A DNA stretch of 64,000 nucleotides from Nonomuraea harbinensis (GTDB lineage Bacteria > Actinomycetota > Actinomycetes > Streptosporangiales > Streptosporangiaceae): contig NZ_JAHKRN010000004.1 in the NCBI RefSeq assembly GCF_019396385.1, forward strand, positions 62,001-126,000. The letters are read 5' to 3'. Under the pieces are notes generated by a model. That model did no database searches. It worked only from the letters and a program-made list of their open reading frames with translations, and was not told where the DNA came from. This document shows, piece by piece, positions 25,521 through 34,928 of the stretch. The translations under genes and the position numbers were made by a program. Numbering within the stretch: the first letter of the stretch is position 1; each line of letters begins with the position of its first letter.

Positions 25521-26324
25521 TCAGGCCGTACCCACGAAGTCGTACGGAGCCATCGGCCCGAGCAGGCGAACCTCGACGCGGCCCGACCACCGACGGGCCA
25601 GTTCGTCCACGGCTTGTTCGAACTCGGCCTGGCTGTCCCGCTCCACCAGCGCGGCCACGTGCGCGGCCTCGCGCTCGTGGCCGACGTCGCGTACGACCAG
25701 TTGTTCGCACACGTCGGAGAGTGCTTCCAGCACCGTCGCCGTGTCCGTCTCCCGTTTTCCGGCGATCGCGTGCTCGATGATCTCTCCCAGGCGCATGCGC
25801 TCGTTGCGCGTCGCGTCCTCGGGCAGGCCGGCGATCCGATCCCGGAGCGTCGCGGCCTCCTCGTTCTCCTCCAGCACCTCCCTCAGGATCGTCCGCTCGT
25901 CGTATCGGGCGTTGACCACGTACTGCGTCCGGTCCTCCACCTCGCGCAGGGCGTCGACGAACGCGTCGTGGTACGGCTTCAGCAGCTCCTCCAGGACGGC
26001 GTCGGAGCCGGTCAGCACCGCCCCGAACCGGAACGGCAGCACCGGCACCTCCGCCGCCGTCTGGTCGAGCAGCGTCTGGTGCGCCCGCAGGTCCTGCGGC
26101 CGGCCCAGCGGCCGGTCGGCCCGGACGTCGCTCACCAGGGCCGCGATCTCGCCGAAGGTCACCAGTCCCACCTGGCCGCCGGGTTCTCCGACACCCTCAG
26201 TCCCGGGCTCCACTTCGACATCCACGGGTACGATCCCGTACACGTAGGACGCGGTGCCGTTCACGTCCGCCGATGAGGTGTCCGCGGGCCGGGCGGCCTC
26301 TCCGCGTGGTGACATCTCAGTCAT
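25521..26324 (-). CDS. gvpF: Gas vesicle protein GvpF/GvpL family (first copy)
   Basis: 267 residues. Begins with ASYVYGIVP after a 25-residue lead, has the EIAALVSDV segment, the [23 protein letters not shown] block and a C-terminal [15 protein letters not shown]. GvpF binds GvpA and is needed for shell nucleation. Starts eight bases inside the end of gvpA, as in other actinobacterial gvpA-gvpF pairs. Confidence 0.93.
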   Translation of the reverse strand: MTEMSPRGEAARPADTSSADVNGTASYVYGIVPVDVEVEPGTEGVGEPGGQVGLVTFGEIAALVSDVRADRPLGRPQDLRAHQTLLDQTAAEVPVLPFRFGAVLTGSDAVLEELLKPYHDAFVDALREVEDRTQYVVNARYDERTILREVLEENEEAATLRDRIAGLPEDATRNERMRLGEIIEHAIAGKRETDTATVLEALSDVCEQLVVRDVGHEREAAHVAALVERDSQAEFEQAVDELARRWSGRVEVRLLGPMAPYDFVGTA

Positions 26325-26700
26325 CCTCTCTGAGGCGTGCCTCGCGGGGCTGTTCCTCGGGCACGTCCTCGACCTCGTCGGCGGCGGCTTCGAGCGCGGG
26401 CTCCTCGCCCTGGTCGACGGACTTGGCCTGCGTCACGCCCTGGACGACCTCGGGCAGGTCCTTCTGCGTGGTCGACAGGTCGAGGCGGTTGACCGCCTCA
26501 GCGAAGCGCAGGTAGGTGTCGACGCTGGCCACGACGATCCTGGCGTCCACGGTCAGCACCTCGATGCCGACGAGTGAGACGCGGACGAAGGCGTCGATGA
26601 CCAAGCCCTTGTCGAGAATGGTGTCGATGACGTCCGCGAGATTCGTCCCCGAGCTGCCGCCGCCGGCAGGCGTGCCGCGACCGGCAGGTTGCACGGTCAT
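26317..26700 (-). CDS. gvpA: Major gas vesicle shell protein GvpA, with acidic extension
   Basis: 127 residues; common GvpA is about 70-75. The core [50 protein letters not shown] is the closest of the three GvpA-fold proteins here to the structural subunit. The extra 50 residues form an acidic, probably disordered tail. It forms the ribbed, gas-permeable wall. Followed at once by gvpF. Confidence 0.92.
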   Translation of the reverse strand: MTVQPAGRGTPAGGGSSGTNLADVIDTILDKGLVIDAFVRVSLVGIEVLTVDARIVVASVDTYLRFAEAVNRLDLSTTQKDLPEVVQGVTQAKSVDQGEEPALEAAADEVEDVPEEQPREARLREDD

Positions 26701-26741
26701 GTCATACCCCCTGGTAGTGGCCGACCGGCCTGACGGGTGAC

Positions 26742-28049
26742 TTACTCGGATCTGGCCCGACGGCGGCGCACCGGCCGCTCGGGCTCGGGAGCCGGGCGTC
26801 TGGACGTCGTGCCACGACGCCGCGCGGTGGCGGGCCGTCTGGGCGGCTCCTCTTCCTCGGGCTCCTCTTCCTCTTCGGGTTCCTCTTCCTCCTCTTCTTC
26901 CTCCTCCTCAGGCTCCTCCTCGGGTTCCTCTTCTTCCTCCTCCTCTTCGGGTTCCTCTTCCTCCTCGCCTTCGGGCTCTTCGGCTTCCGCCCGCTCGCCC
27001 TCTTCAGGCTCCTCGGGCTCCTCTTCCTCCTCGCCCTGCTCGGCCTGCTCCTCCTGGACCGCGGTCTCGTGGTCCTTGACGACCTCGCTGTCGCGGATCT
27101 CGCCGCGCCAGCCCTCAAGCTCGTCGGGGTTCAGCAGGAGGTGCGCCATCACGTGCCGCCGGAAGTGCTTGAGCTCCAGCCGCACCCGACGTCCCTGCGC
27201 GCGCCACAGGTTGCCGGTCCGCTCGAACAGGCCCTGCGGGTGGTACTCCAGCACCACCAGGACCCGGGTCAGGTCGGGAGTGATCTCGTGGAAGGTCACC
27301 GCCCCGTCGACGCGACCCTTCTCCCCCTCCGAGCGCCAGATGATCCGCTGGTCCGGGATCTGCTCGATGATGGTCGCCTTCCAGCTACGGTGCGACATGA
27401 AGACCTGGGCTTTCCAGGTGAGCTCCTCGTCGGAGTCCTGCTTGACGGTCTCGACCTTCTTCATGAAGGTCGGGAAGTCCTGGAACTGGGTCCACTGGTC
27501 GTACACCAGACGGCGGGGCGCGCCGACGTCGAGCGCCTCCACGATGTTGGTGACCTTCTCGTGGCCTCGTCCGCCACCGCCGCCACCGCCGGTGATCTTC
27601 TGCATCACGCCCTTGAGCCCGCCCTTGAGCCCGCCCTTAAGAGCCCCGCCCAGGAAGCCGCCCGGTTTGTCCGAGCCCGTCACCGCGCTCATCAAACTCT
27701 TGCCCCCGTGTTCCACGTAGTCGGTGAGCCGGCCTGTCAGGCCTTCGATCTTGTCCCCCGCGGAGGACAGCACGCGCGTCCCCGCGGCCTGCAGGAGACC
27801 CTGAGCCGACTCCACCAGCCGGCTCATCGGCAGGCCGCCGGCCACTCCCTCGCCGGCCTCGGCCGCCTTCCCGGCGACCCCCTGACCGGTCTCGGCCGCC
27901 TTCCCCGCGGTGTCCTTGACCTGGTCCCCGGCCGTTTCCGTCGCGGCTTCGCCGGTCTGGCGGGCCGTTCTCCCCGCCTTGCCTGCCACTCCCCGGACGG
28001 CACCGGTCGCCGCCTTCCTCAATCTCTCCGCATCAGCCACTTCGCTCAC
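26742..28049 (-). CDS. Gas-vesicle-cluster SRPBCC protein with polyglutamate tail (GvpZ-like)
   Basis: 435 residues. Residues 1-90 are amphipathic Ala/Gly/Lys repeats ([18 protein letters not shown]-like). Residues about 155-300 form an SRPBCC (polyketide cyclase/COQ10-type) lipid-binding fold ([21 protein letters not shown] is similar in family members; here [19 protein letters not shown]). About 330-410 is almost wholly Glu/Pro, and the last 25 residues are Arg-rich. The position matches the SRPBCC gene of Streptomyces gvp clusters. It overlaps the upstream gene by four bases. Role in vesicle formation is not known from sequence. Confidence 0.85.
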   Translation of the reverse strand: MSEVADAERLRKAATGAVRGVAGKAGRTARQTGEAATETAGDQVKDTAGKAAETGQGVAGKAAEAGEGVAGGLPMSRLVESAQGLLQAAGTRVLSSAGDKIEGLTGRLTDYVEHGGKSLMSAVTGSDKPGGFLGGALKGGLKGGLKGVMQKITGGGGGGGRGHEKVTNIVEALDVGAPRRLVYDQWTQFQDFPTFMKKVETVKQDSDEELTWKAQVFMSHRSWKATIIEQIPDQRIIWRSEGEKGRVDGAVTFHEITPDLTRVLVVLEYHPQGLFERTGNLWRAQGRRVRLELKHFRRHVMAHLLLNPDELEGWRGEIRDSEVVKDHETAVQEEQAEQGEEEEEPEEPEEGERAEAEEPEGEEEEEPEEEEEEEEPEEEPEEEEEEEEEEPEEEEEPEEEEPPRRPATARRRGTTSRRPAPEPERPVRRRRARSE

Positions 28050-28585
28050 CCCCGTGACTGGCCGGCCCGCCGGACGGGACGCGTGCGCCGACGTGCCCCC
28101 TCGCCTTCGGCCTTCTCCTGGGTCCGCGCCGGCCGCTTGGCCCGCGCCGGCTCCTCGGCCTCTTCCTCTTCGCCCTCCTCCTCGCCGGCCTCCTCTTCAG
28201 GCTCTTCCTCGTAGTCCTCTTCTTCGCCTTCTTCGTCGCGGGACGCCTGTTTGGTGACCTTGTCCGCGGCTTCGCCGACACCGCCGAGCGACCCCGCGCG
28301 CTCCTGCAGCCTCTGGCTCAGAGAGTCGATCTGCCTGGTCGCCGCGGTCATGGCCGCCGTCTTGGCGGCCTCCACGAGCTCGCCGCGAAGGCGGTCGGTG
28401 ATCTGCTGGAGCTCCACGTTAGAGCCGAGCGCCTTGACGCCCTGCGCGAGCGGGCCCCCGTTGCCGCAGCTCGCACGCCCCGCCAGCCCCGCCGCCGCCA
28501 GAGCCGCCGCCGTGCGCAGCTTCCGGCGTCTTCCGAGGCAATAGCCGGCGAGTACGGCGAAGGCCACCTGCAACTTGTTCGACAT
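28046..28585 (-). CDS. Gas-vesicle-cluster acidic-tail protein (GvpY-like)
   Basis: 179 residues. The start is ATG 28585, with AAGGAG nine bases upstream; a longer frame from 28714 lacks support. An N-terminal hydrophobic/basic helix (about 5-35) is followed by a predicted amphipathic region (VELQQITDRLRGELVEAAKTA) and a Glu-rich tail with an Arg-rich end. Similar tails occur in the next gene. Probably the first gene of the gvp operon. GvpY assignment is by position and general make-up only. Confidence 0.75.
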   Translation of the reverse strand: MSNKLQVAFAVLAGYCLGRRRKLRTAAALAAAGLAGRASCGNGGPLAQGVKALGSNVELQQITDRLRGELVEAAKTAAMTAATRQIDSLSQRLQERAGSLGGVGEAADKVTKQASRDEEGEEEDYEEEPEEEAGEEEGEEEEAEEPARAKRPARTQEKAEGEGARRRTRPVRRAGQSRG

Positions 28586-28825
28586 GATCAGCGCTCCTTC
28601 CCGCTCGCTCACCATCTCGACGCACACTGGTGCAGTGCAGACGGACAGACCCGAATGTGCCGGTGCCTGTTCGCCGCGGCATGCCCTACCCGGAAAACGG
28701 ACAGAGCACCTCATTCAGGGAAAAGTGGCACAGACTTGACACGGGGCGCGTCCATGCGGATCACCGTGAAAAACGCCTCGTCCGGGGCGGCACCGGCGTA
28801 TCCGGCGCCGCCCCGGACGACGGGC

Positions 28826-31800
28826 TCAGGCCTTCGTGCGCGGGAGGCTGGTCGACGAGACCAGGGTGCGGATGGCGCGGAGCGCCACCGACAGCGTGGC
28901 CAGGTCGAAGTTGTCGCTCTCCCAGATCTCGGAGAGCGTCTGCCTGCTGCGCCCGACCGCCGCCGAGTTCGCCTCCACCCACCTGGCCAGCCGCTCCTCG
29001 GGGGGCAGCCCGGAGGAGCTGTGGGCCAGGACGTCGCGGGTGAGCGAGGCGTGGGCGGCGTAGAGGTCGTCGCGGAGGGCGGCGCGGGCCATCGCGTTCC
29101 ACCGGCTGTCGCGGGGCAGCGCGATGATGCGTTCCCTGAGGCGGGCCAGTTGGAGACGGTCGGCGAGGTCGAAGTAGACCTCGGCGACCTCGTTGACCGG
29201 GCGGCCGCTGATGGAGGCGATCTCCACCAGGTCGAAGGTGGAGTACGCGGGCACCATGGCGGCCACCCGCTCGGCCAGGTCGGCGGGGACGCCGCGGGCC
29301 ACGAAGGAGTCGCGGCGGTCCTCGAAGGCGGCCAGGTCGGGGCCGGTGAGGAGCTTGGGCAGGTGGCCGAGGAGGCCGTTGACGCCCTTGACGAAGAAGC
29401 CGACCGAGCCCGCCAGGTCGAGCGGCGGGCGGCGGTTCGTGAGCAGCCACCGGGTGCCGCGCTCGCCGAGCTTGCGCGCCTCCAGCAGCATGGCGAGCTG
29501 GGTGGCGGTGTCGATCTCGTTGTCCAGCGACTCCACCTTGCGGTGGAAGCTGGCCAGGTCGAAGACCTCACGCGTGACGAGGAAGGCCCGCACGATGTCG
29601 GGCAGCGAGGCGCCGGTCTCCTCGCCGACCCGGAACAGGAACGTGGTCCCCATGGAGTTGACCAGGTCGTTCACGATGCCGGTGACGATGATCTCGCGCC
29701 GCAGCGGGTGCGCGTCCATGTACGCCCGGAACCGCTCGCGCAGCGCCGACGGGAAGTACGAGACAAGCCGGGGCGCGAGGTACGGGTCGTCGGGGAGCTC
29801 GGTGCCGAGCAGTTCGGCGTCGGCGACGAGCTTGGTGTAGGCGAGCAGGACGGAGAACTCCGGCGCGGTCAGCCCGAGCCTGGACTGGCGGCGCTCGGCG
29901 AGCGCCTTGTCCGACGGCAGGAACTCCAGACCCCGGTTGACCCGGCCGTCGCGTTCGAGGCGGCGCAGGTAGCGGGCGTGGATGTGGAGCATCTCGACGG
30001 CCTGGGCGCGGGCGGCGGCCAGGACGACGTTCTGCGCGTAGTTGTCGCGCAGCACCAGCTCGGCCACCTCGTCGGTCATGGAGGTGAAGACCTGGTTGCG
30101 CTGCTTGTCGGTCATCTCGCCGTCGCGGACCACCTGGTCCAGCAGGATCTTGATGTTGACCTCGTGGTCGGAGGTGTCGACGCCGGCGGAGTTGTCGATG
30201 AAGTCGGTGTTGATGAGGCCGCCGTCGAGCGCGAACTCTATGCGGGCGAGCTGGGTGAAGCCGAGGTTGCCGCCTTCGCCGACGACCTTGCAGCGCAGGT
30301 CGGCGGCGTCGACCCGGAGCGAGTCGTTGCCCTTGTCGCCGACGTCGGCGTGGGTCTCGGCGCTGGACTTGACGTAGGTGCCGATGCCGCCGTTCCACAG
30401 CAGGTCGACGGGGGCGCGCAGGATGGCGCTGATCAGGTCGTTGGGCGCCAGTGAGGTCACGTCGCCGGGCAGGCCAAGCGCGTCGCGGATCTGCGGGGTG
30501 AGCTGGACGGACTTGGCGGTACGGGGGAACACGCCGCCGCCCTTGGAGATGAGCGAGGCGTCGTAGTCGGCCCAGGAGCTGCGCGGCAGTTCGAAGAGAC
30601 GGCGCCGCTCGGCGTAGGAGCGGGCCGCGTCGGGGCTGGGGTCGATGAAGATGTGGCGGTGGTCGAAGGCGGCCACCAGCCGGATGTGCTGGGACAGCAG
30701 CATGCCGTTGCCGAACACGTCGCCCGACATGTCGCCGATGCCGGCCACGGTGAAGTCGGTGGTCTGCACGTCCACGCCCATGGTGCGGAAGTGGTACTTG
30801 ACCGACTCCCAGGCGCCGCGGGCGGTGATGCCCATGGCCTTGTGGTCGTACCCGATGGATCCGCCGGAGGCGAAGGCGTCGCCGAGCCAGAACCCGTACT
30901 CCTTGGCGACCCCGTTGGCGATGTCGGAGAACGTCGCGGTGCCCTTGTCGGCCGCGACCACCAGGTAGGTGTCGTCGCCGTCGTGCCTGACGGTGTCGGG
31001 CGGCGGCACGACCTTGCCGTCGACCAGGTTGTCGGTGACGTCGAGCAGGCCGGAGATGAACATCCGGTAGCACTCGACGCCTTCGGCGAGCAGGTCCTCC
31101 CGGGAACCGGTCACGGGCGGACGTTTCACCACGAACCCACCCTTGGAGCCGGTGGGGACGATGACCGTGTTCTTCACCATCTGGGCCTTGACCAGGCCGA
31201 GGATCTCCGTCCGGAAGTCCTCCATCCGGTCCGACCAGCGCAGCCCGCCCCTGGCGACCTTGCCGTAGCGCAGGTGGACGCCCTCCACCCGGGGCGAGTA
31301 CACGAAGATCTCGTACTTCGGCCGCGGCAGCGGCAGCACGCTGATGGCCTGCGGGTCGAACTTGAGCGAGATGTACGGCTTCCGCTTCCCGTCGACGGTC
31401 TGGAAGTAGTTCGTGCGGAGGGTCGCCTCGATCATCTCCAGGTACGCGCGCAGGATCCGGTCCTCGTCCAGCGAGGCCACCTCGTCCAGCGCTCCCAGGA
31501 TCTCCTCCTTGAGCGCCCCCGTCAGGTCCTCGCGCACCTCGCCGTCGCGGCGCGGGTCCAGGCGGGACTCGAACAGGCGCACCAGCAGCCGGGACAGCCG
31601 CACGTTGCCCAGCAGGACCTGCTCGATGTAGCGCTGGGAGAAGTTGCTGCCGGCCTGGTGCAGATACTTGGCGTAGACGCGCAGGATCTCGACCTGCTCC
31701 GTGGTCAGCCCGGCCTTCAGGATGAGCGCGTTGAAGTCGTCGGCCGGCGCCCGCCCGTGCCAGAGCGCCATCAGCCCGTCCTGGAAGAGCCGCTTGAAGT

Positions 31801-33697
31801 CGCCGCGCTCGATCTCGGGTGACGGGGTGTAGCGCAGCCCGAAGTCGTAGATCCAGGCGTTCTTCGTGGCCGGGTCGTTGTCGCGGTCGATCTCGTACGG
31901 GCGCTCGTCCACCACCTCGACCCCGAGGCGCTGGATCAGCGGCAGCATCTTCGACAGCGAGATGGACGACCCGAGCCGGTAGACCTTGAGCCGCCGCTCC
32001 CCCTCCGCGGCGTCGTACGGCTCGTACAGGTTGAGGTCGATCTCGTCGTCGCCCGCGCCGACGAGGTGCTCCAGCCGGCGCAGGTCGGCCACGGCCACCT
32101 GGGGCTGGAAGTCGGCCTTGTACGCCTCGGGGAAGGCGACGTGGTAGCGCTTGACCAGGCCCGGGGCCTCCTCCTCGGAGGTCATCTCCCTGATGGCCGC
32201 GCCGAGGTCGTCCTCCCAGGAGCGGGTGATCGCGGCCAGCCGCGCCTCCAGCTCCTCGACGTCCACGCCCGGCGCCGGGAGCTGCTTGCCCCGCTCGCCG
32301 CGGATGACGACGTGCAGCCGGGCCAGCGCGGACTCGCCTATCGACGCCCGGTAGTCGAGACCCTTGCCGCCCAGCGCCTTGAGCAGCAGCTCCTGCATCT
32401 GCAGGCGGACCATGGTGGTGTAGCGGTCGCGCGGCAGGTAGATCAGGCAGGAGATGTAGCGGCCGTAGTCGTCGCGCCGCAGGAACAGCTTGACCTGCTT
32501 GCGCTCGCGCAGCCGCAGCACGCCCAGCGCGATCGGCAGCAGCTGCTCGGTCGAGGTCTGGAACAGCTCGTCGCGGGGGAACGTCTCCAGGATCTCGATG
32601 AGGTCCTTGCCGTCGTGGCTCTCCGCGGTCAGCCCGGCGGCCTCGATCACGGCCGCGAGCTTGCGGCGCAGCACCGGGATGCGGGAGATGGACTCGTTGT
32701 ACGCGACGTGCGTGAAGAGGCCGAGGAAGCGGCGCTCGCCGACGACCTCGCCCTCGGGCGAGAAGAGCTTGACGCCGATGTAGTCGAGATAGGCGTCGCG
32801 GTGGACGGTGGCGCGGGAGTTGGCCTTGGTGATGATGAGCAGCTGCTTCTCGCGGGCCCTGGCGCGCAGCTCGGCGGGGAGCGCGGAGAAGCTGTCGGAG
32901 TGCACCTTGTCGTCGCGCAGGATGCCGAGCGCGGCGCCCGGCAGGGCGCGCAGCGTCTCGCCCTCCTCGCCGCTCTCCAGGCGGTACTCGCGGTAGCCGA
33001 GGAAGGTGAAGTGCCCGTCGGCGAGCCAGCGCAGCAGGTCGAGGCTGTCCTCGACCTCGGCGGGCGGCAGCGGCGGCGGGTTCACCGCCAGGTCCTCGGC
33101 GGTCTGCAGGGCCAGCGCGCGCATCTTGCGGAAGTCCTCGACCGCGTGGCGCACGTCGGTGAGCACCCGCTGCAGGTCGGTCTCCAGGGCCTTGAGCAGC
33201 GCGGGGTCGGACTGGCGGTCGATCTCGACGTGGATCCACGACTCGACCAGCATCTGCCCGGTGACGTCCTCCTGGCCGCTGCCGAGGATCTTGCCGGTCA
33301 GGTCGCGGCGGACCCGGATCTGCGGGTGGACCACGAGGTGGACGCCGATGCCGTGCCGGTCGAGCTCCATCGTGACGGAGTCGACCAGGAACGGCATGTC
33401 GTCGGTGACCACCTCGACCACCGAGCGGCCGGGGTCCCAGCCGTTCTCGTCCAGGGTGGGGGTGTAGGCCCGGACCACCGGCCTGCCCTGCGGGCGGGTC
33501 TCGGCCAGCTGCCGCTGCGACATCGCCGGACCGTACACATCCACCAGATTGCGGTCGAGCAGGTCGTCGGGGGGCACGTGCCGGTAGTAGACGCGCAGGA
33601 AGGTCAGTGCCTCCTCGGGGCTCACATGGTCGCTGCCCACCGCGCACCGTTGCGCGGCTCGCTGGAGCAGCTCATCCTTGGCCTCGTCGAGCGGCAT
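28826..33697 (-). CDS. gdh: NAD-specific glutamate dehydrogenase, large (180-kDa) class
   Basis: 1623 residues, in the normal range for the GDH180 family. Converts glutamate and NAD to 2-oxoglutarate, ammonium and NADH. The N-terminal ~700 residues carry ACT-like and helical regulatory segments; the catalytic centre begins near FVYSPRVEGVHLRYGKVARGGLRWSDR, with the substrate lysine in KNTVIVPTGSKGGF and the Rossmann region from GIGDMSGDVFGNGML. The start ATG has AAAGGAG upstream. No neighbouring gene suggests special regulation. The 33698-33721 gap separates it from a small candidate gene. Confidence 0.96.
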   Translation of the reverse strand: MPLDEAKDELLQRAAQRCAVGSDHVSPEEALTFLRVYYRHVPPDDLLDRNLVDVYGPAMSQRQLAETRPQGRPVVRAYTPTLDENGWDPGRSVVEVVTDDMPFLVDSVTMELDRHGIGVHLVVHPQIRVRRDLTGKILGSGQEDVTGQMLVESWIHVEIDRQSDPALLKALETDLQRVLTDVRHAVEDFRKMRALALQTAEDLAVNPPPLPPAEVEDSLDLLRWLADGHFTFLGYREYRLESGEEGETLRALPGAALGILRDDKVHSDSFSALPAELRARAREKQLLIITKANSRATVHRDAYLDYIGVKLFSPEGEVVGERRFLGLFTHVAYNESISRIPVLRRKLAAVIEAAGLTAESHDGKDLIEILETFPRDELFQTSTEQLLPIALGVLRLRERKQVKLFLRRDDYGRYISCLIYLPRDRYTTMVRLQMQELLLKALGGKGLDYRASIGESALARLHVVIRGERGKQLPAPGVDVEELEARLAAITRSWEDDLGAAIREMTSEEEAPGLVKRYHVAFPEAYKADFQPQVAVADLRRLEHLVGAGDDEIDLNLYEPYDAAEGERRLKVYRLGSSISLSKMLPLIQRLGVEVVDERPYEIDRDNDPATKNAWIYDFGLRYTPSPEIERGDFKRLFQDGLMALWHGRAPADDFNALILKAGLTTEQVEILRVYAKYLHQAGSNFSQRYIEQVLLGNVRLSRLLVRLFESRLDPRRDGEVREDLTGALKEEILGALDEVASLDEDRILRAYLEMIEATLRTNYFQTVDGKRKPYISLKFDPQAISVLPLPRPKYEIFVYSPRVEGVHLRYGKVARGGLRWSDRMEDFRTEILGLVKAQMVKNTVIVPTGSKGGFVVKRPPVTGSREDLLAEGVECYRMFISGLLDVTDNLVDGKVVPPPDTVRHDGDDTYLVVAADKGTATFSDIANGVAKEYGFWLGDAFASGGSIGYDHKAMGITARGAWESVKYHFRTMGVDVQTTDFTVAGIGDMSGDVFGNGMLLSQHIRLVAAFDHRHIFIDPSPDAARSYAERRRLFELPRSSWADYDASLISKGGGVFPRTAKSVQLTPQIRDALGLPGDVTSLAPNDLISAILRAPVDLLWNGGIGTYVKSSAETHADVGDKGNDSLRVDAADLRCKVVGEGGNLGFTQLARIEFALDGGLINTDFIDNSAGVDTSDHEVNIKILLDQVVRDGEMTDKQRNQVFTSMTDEVAELVLRDNYAQNVVLAAARAQAVEMLHIHARYLRRLERDGRVNRGLEFLPSDKALAERRQSRLGLTAPEFSVLLAYTKLVADAELLGTELPDDPYLAPRLVSYFPSALRERFRAYMDAHPLRREIIVTGIVNDLVNSMGTTFLFRVGEETGASLPDIVRAFLVTREVFDLASFHRKVESLDNEIDTATQLAMLLEARKLGERGTRWLLTNRRPPLDLAGSVGFFVKGVNGLLGHLPKLLTGPDLAAFEDRRDSFVARGVPADLAERVAAMVPAYSTFDLVEIASISGRPVNEVAEVYFDLADRLQLARLRERIIALPRDSRWNAMARAALRDDLYAAHASLTRDVLAHSSSGLPPEERLARWVEANSAAVGRSRQTLSEIWESDNFDLATLSVALRAIRTLVSSTSLPRTKA

Positions 33698-33721
33698 TTC
33701 GCTCTCACTCCTTTGTGAGGG

Positions 33722-33985
33722 TTAGCCATGGCGGGGTTGGAGCCAGGCTTTGAGTTCCCACGACAGCGGGAAATAGTACATTTCACTACGGACATGCCCG
33801 TATGGACTGAAAACTTCCGGCCGGCGGGACATCGGCCCCGAACGCAAGAAAGTCCTGGGGGCGTCATCGTCTCCCAGGACCTCGACCTGCTCGACCAGCC
33901 GGAGGCGGCCGCCGTAGGACAACCGGCGGCCCTCCTCACCGAACTGCCTGTCGCGAGGGACGGTCGCATCGTCGTCGATGCCCAC
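33722..33985 (-). CDS. Candidate 87-residue protein upstream of gdh
   Basis: Tentative. A reverse frame starting at GTG 33985, with GGGGGAGG six to eight bases upstream, gives 87 residues that begin GIDDDATVPRDRQFGEEGRR and end LSWELKAWLQPRHG. The composition is protein-like (aromatic C-terminus, balanced charges), unlike the arginine-rich shadow frames. It ends 24 bases before the gdh start. No family recognised. If this is not a gene, 33698-34068 is a noncoding leader region. Confidence 0.4.
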   Translation of the reverse strand: MGIDDDATVPRDRQFGEEGRRLSYGGRLRLVEQVEVLGDDDAPRTFLRSGPMSRRPEVFSPYGHVRSEMYYFPLSWELKAWLQPRHG

Positions 33986-34068
33986 CGCACACCTCCCCCA
34001 CATCCCCGGTGAAGCGAAACCGGGCGCACGCCTCGCCGTACCGATACCACCCGAAAAGGGCAAAGACG

Positions 34069-34266
34069 TCAACGTGACATCGACATCGGCGGGTCGTCTT
34101 CGGATGCGGAGGGCGCCTGCTTGAGCTCGTCGAGCCGGTCCGGCACTTCGGCCAGTTCGACAAGCTCAGCCTGGCACTGCTCGCACACCTCGAGGTGGCG
34201 CTCGAACGCCTCGTGCTCCGAATCATCGAGCACGCCGAGGACGTAGGCGGCCACCCCGTCATGCAT
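34069..34266 (-). CDS. Minimal zinc-finger anti-sigma factor
   Basis: 65 residues. ZAS-type motif H24-x3-C28-x2-C31 (HLEVCEQC) after an early helix GVAAYVLGVLDDSEHEAFERH. Such proteins hold an ECF sigma factor inactive. Unlike usual members, which continue through a membrane helix to an outer domain of 100-200 residues, this one stops soon after the finger (ending in an Asp/Pro/Met-rich tail), so it must be cytosolic. Start and sigma stop overlap by one base (TGATG), indicating coupling. Confidence 0.85.
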   Translation of the reverse strand: MHDGVAAYVLGVLDDSEHEAFERHLEVCEQCQAELVELAEVPDRLDELKQAPSASEDDPPMSMSR

Positions 34267-34820
34267 CAGCCGGCTACCCCCTTGTCCCGCAGAAGTTCAC
34301 GGAGAGCCCGGATGCCGTAGTAGAGCCGGGACTTCACCGTGCCCGGCGGGATCCCCAGAATCGCCGCCGCTTCACTTATCGTACGGTCCCGTAGGTAGGT
34401 CTGCTCAATAACTTCGCGGTGTTCGTCCGACAGGCTGCGCAGAGCGTCCGCCACGACGATCGCGGACAGCGCTCTCTCGGAGCCGTCGGGCACCGCCATC
34501 ATGTCGACTTCCGGGGGCTCGACCTCATGAGGCCGAACACTCTTTCGCCGACGTCCGTCAATGACGATCCGGCGGGCCACGGTCAGCAGCCACGCCCAGA
34601 GGAGGCCCGGTTCCCACTGCAGTCTGGCCGAGTTGCGCCAGGCCCGGACGAGCGTCTCCTGCACCACATCCTCAGCCCATTGCAGATCGTTACCGGTCGA
34701 CTTACGTACATGGCGCAGTAGAGGGCCGCCGAACTCCTGGTACAGCACCGCGATGCGGTGCTCCGCCTCGGCATCAGCACTCTCGAACCTGCCGTCGAGG
34801 TGACTCAGCACGGGGCACAT
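34266..34820 (-). CDS. ECF RNA polymerase sigma factor (SigL/SigK-like)
   Basis: 184 residues. Region 2 (RHVRKSTGNDLQWAEDVVQETLVRAWRN) and region 4 (LSDEHREVIEQTYLRDRTISEAAAILGIPPGTVKSRLYYGIRALRELL) are complete. ATG 34820 is preceded by GAAGGTG. Paired with the anti-sigma gene and divergent from the DUF4142/DUF1996/redox operon, whose promoter carries an ECF-like motif; that operon is the most likely target. Confidence 0.93.
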   Translation of the reverse strand: MCPVLSHLDGRFESADAEAEHRIAVLYQEFGGPLLRHVRKSTGNDLQWAEDVVQETLVRAWRNSARLQWEPGLLWAWLLTVARRIVIDGRRRKSVRPHEVEPPEVDMMAVPDGSERALSAIVVADALRSLSDEHREVIEQTYLRDRTISEAAAILGIPPGTVKSRLYYGIRALRELLRDKGVAG

Positions 34821-34893
34821 CTTTACACCTTCGTTATCAGTCCGGTAGCCACTCCGATAACTCCAGTTATTTCTAACTATTCCTCAGGATGGG

Positions 34894-34921
34894 TGAACCG
34901 GCCGTGATAAGGCCGCGTACC
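34894..34921 (+). promoter_or_regulatory. ECF-type promoter of the DUF4142 operon
   Basis: TGAACC at 34894-34899 and CGTACC at 34916-34921, with 17 bases between AAC and CGT. This matches the AAC/CGT pattern of SigK/SigL-class ECF promoters. The start codon at 34929 is only seven bases further, so the transcript would be nearly leaderless. Confidence 0.6.
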
Positions 34922-34928
34922 TCCCACC

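Noticed and set aside
28680-28720. SigB-type promoter for the gas vesicle operon (GTTT and GGGTAG words on the reverse strand)
   Set aside because: GTTT and GGGTA are only three bases apart; the known spacing is about 14-16.
28730-28745. TTGACA box on the + strand
   Set aside because: No minus-10 partner and no + strand gene follows.
29568-33647. 1359-residue - strand frame inside gdh
   Set aside because: Out-of-frame shadow of NAD-GDH on the same strand; the true frame has all family motifs.
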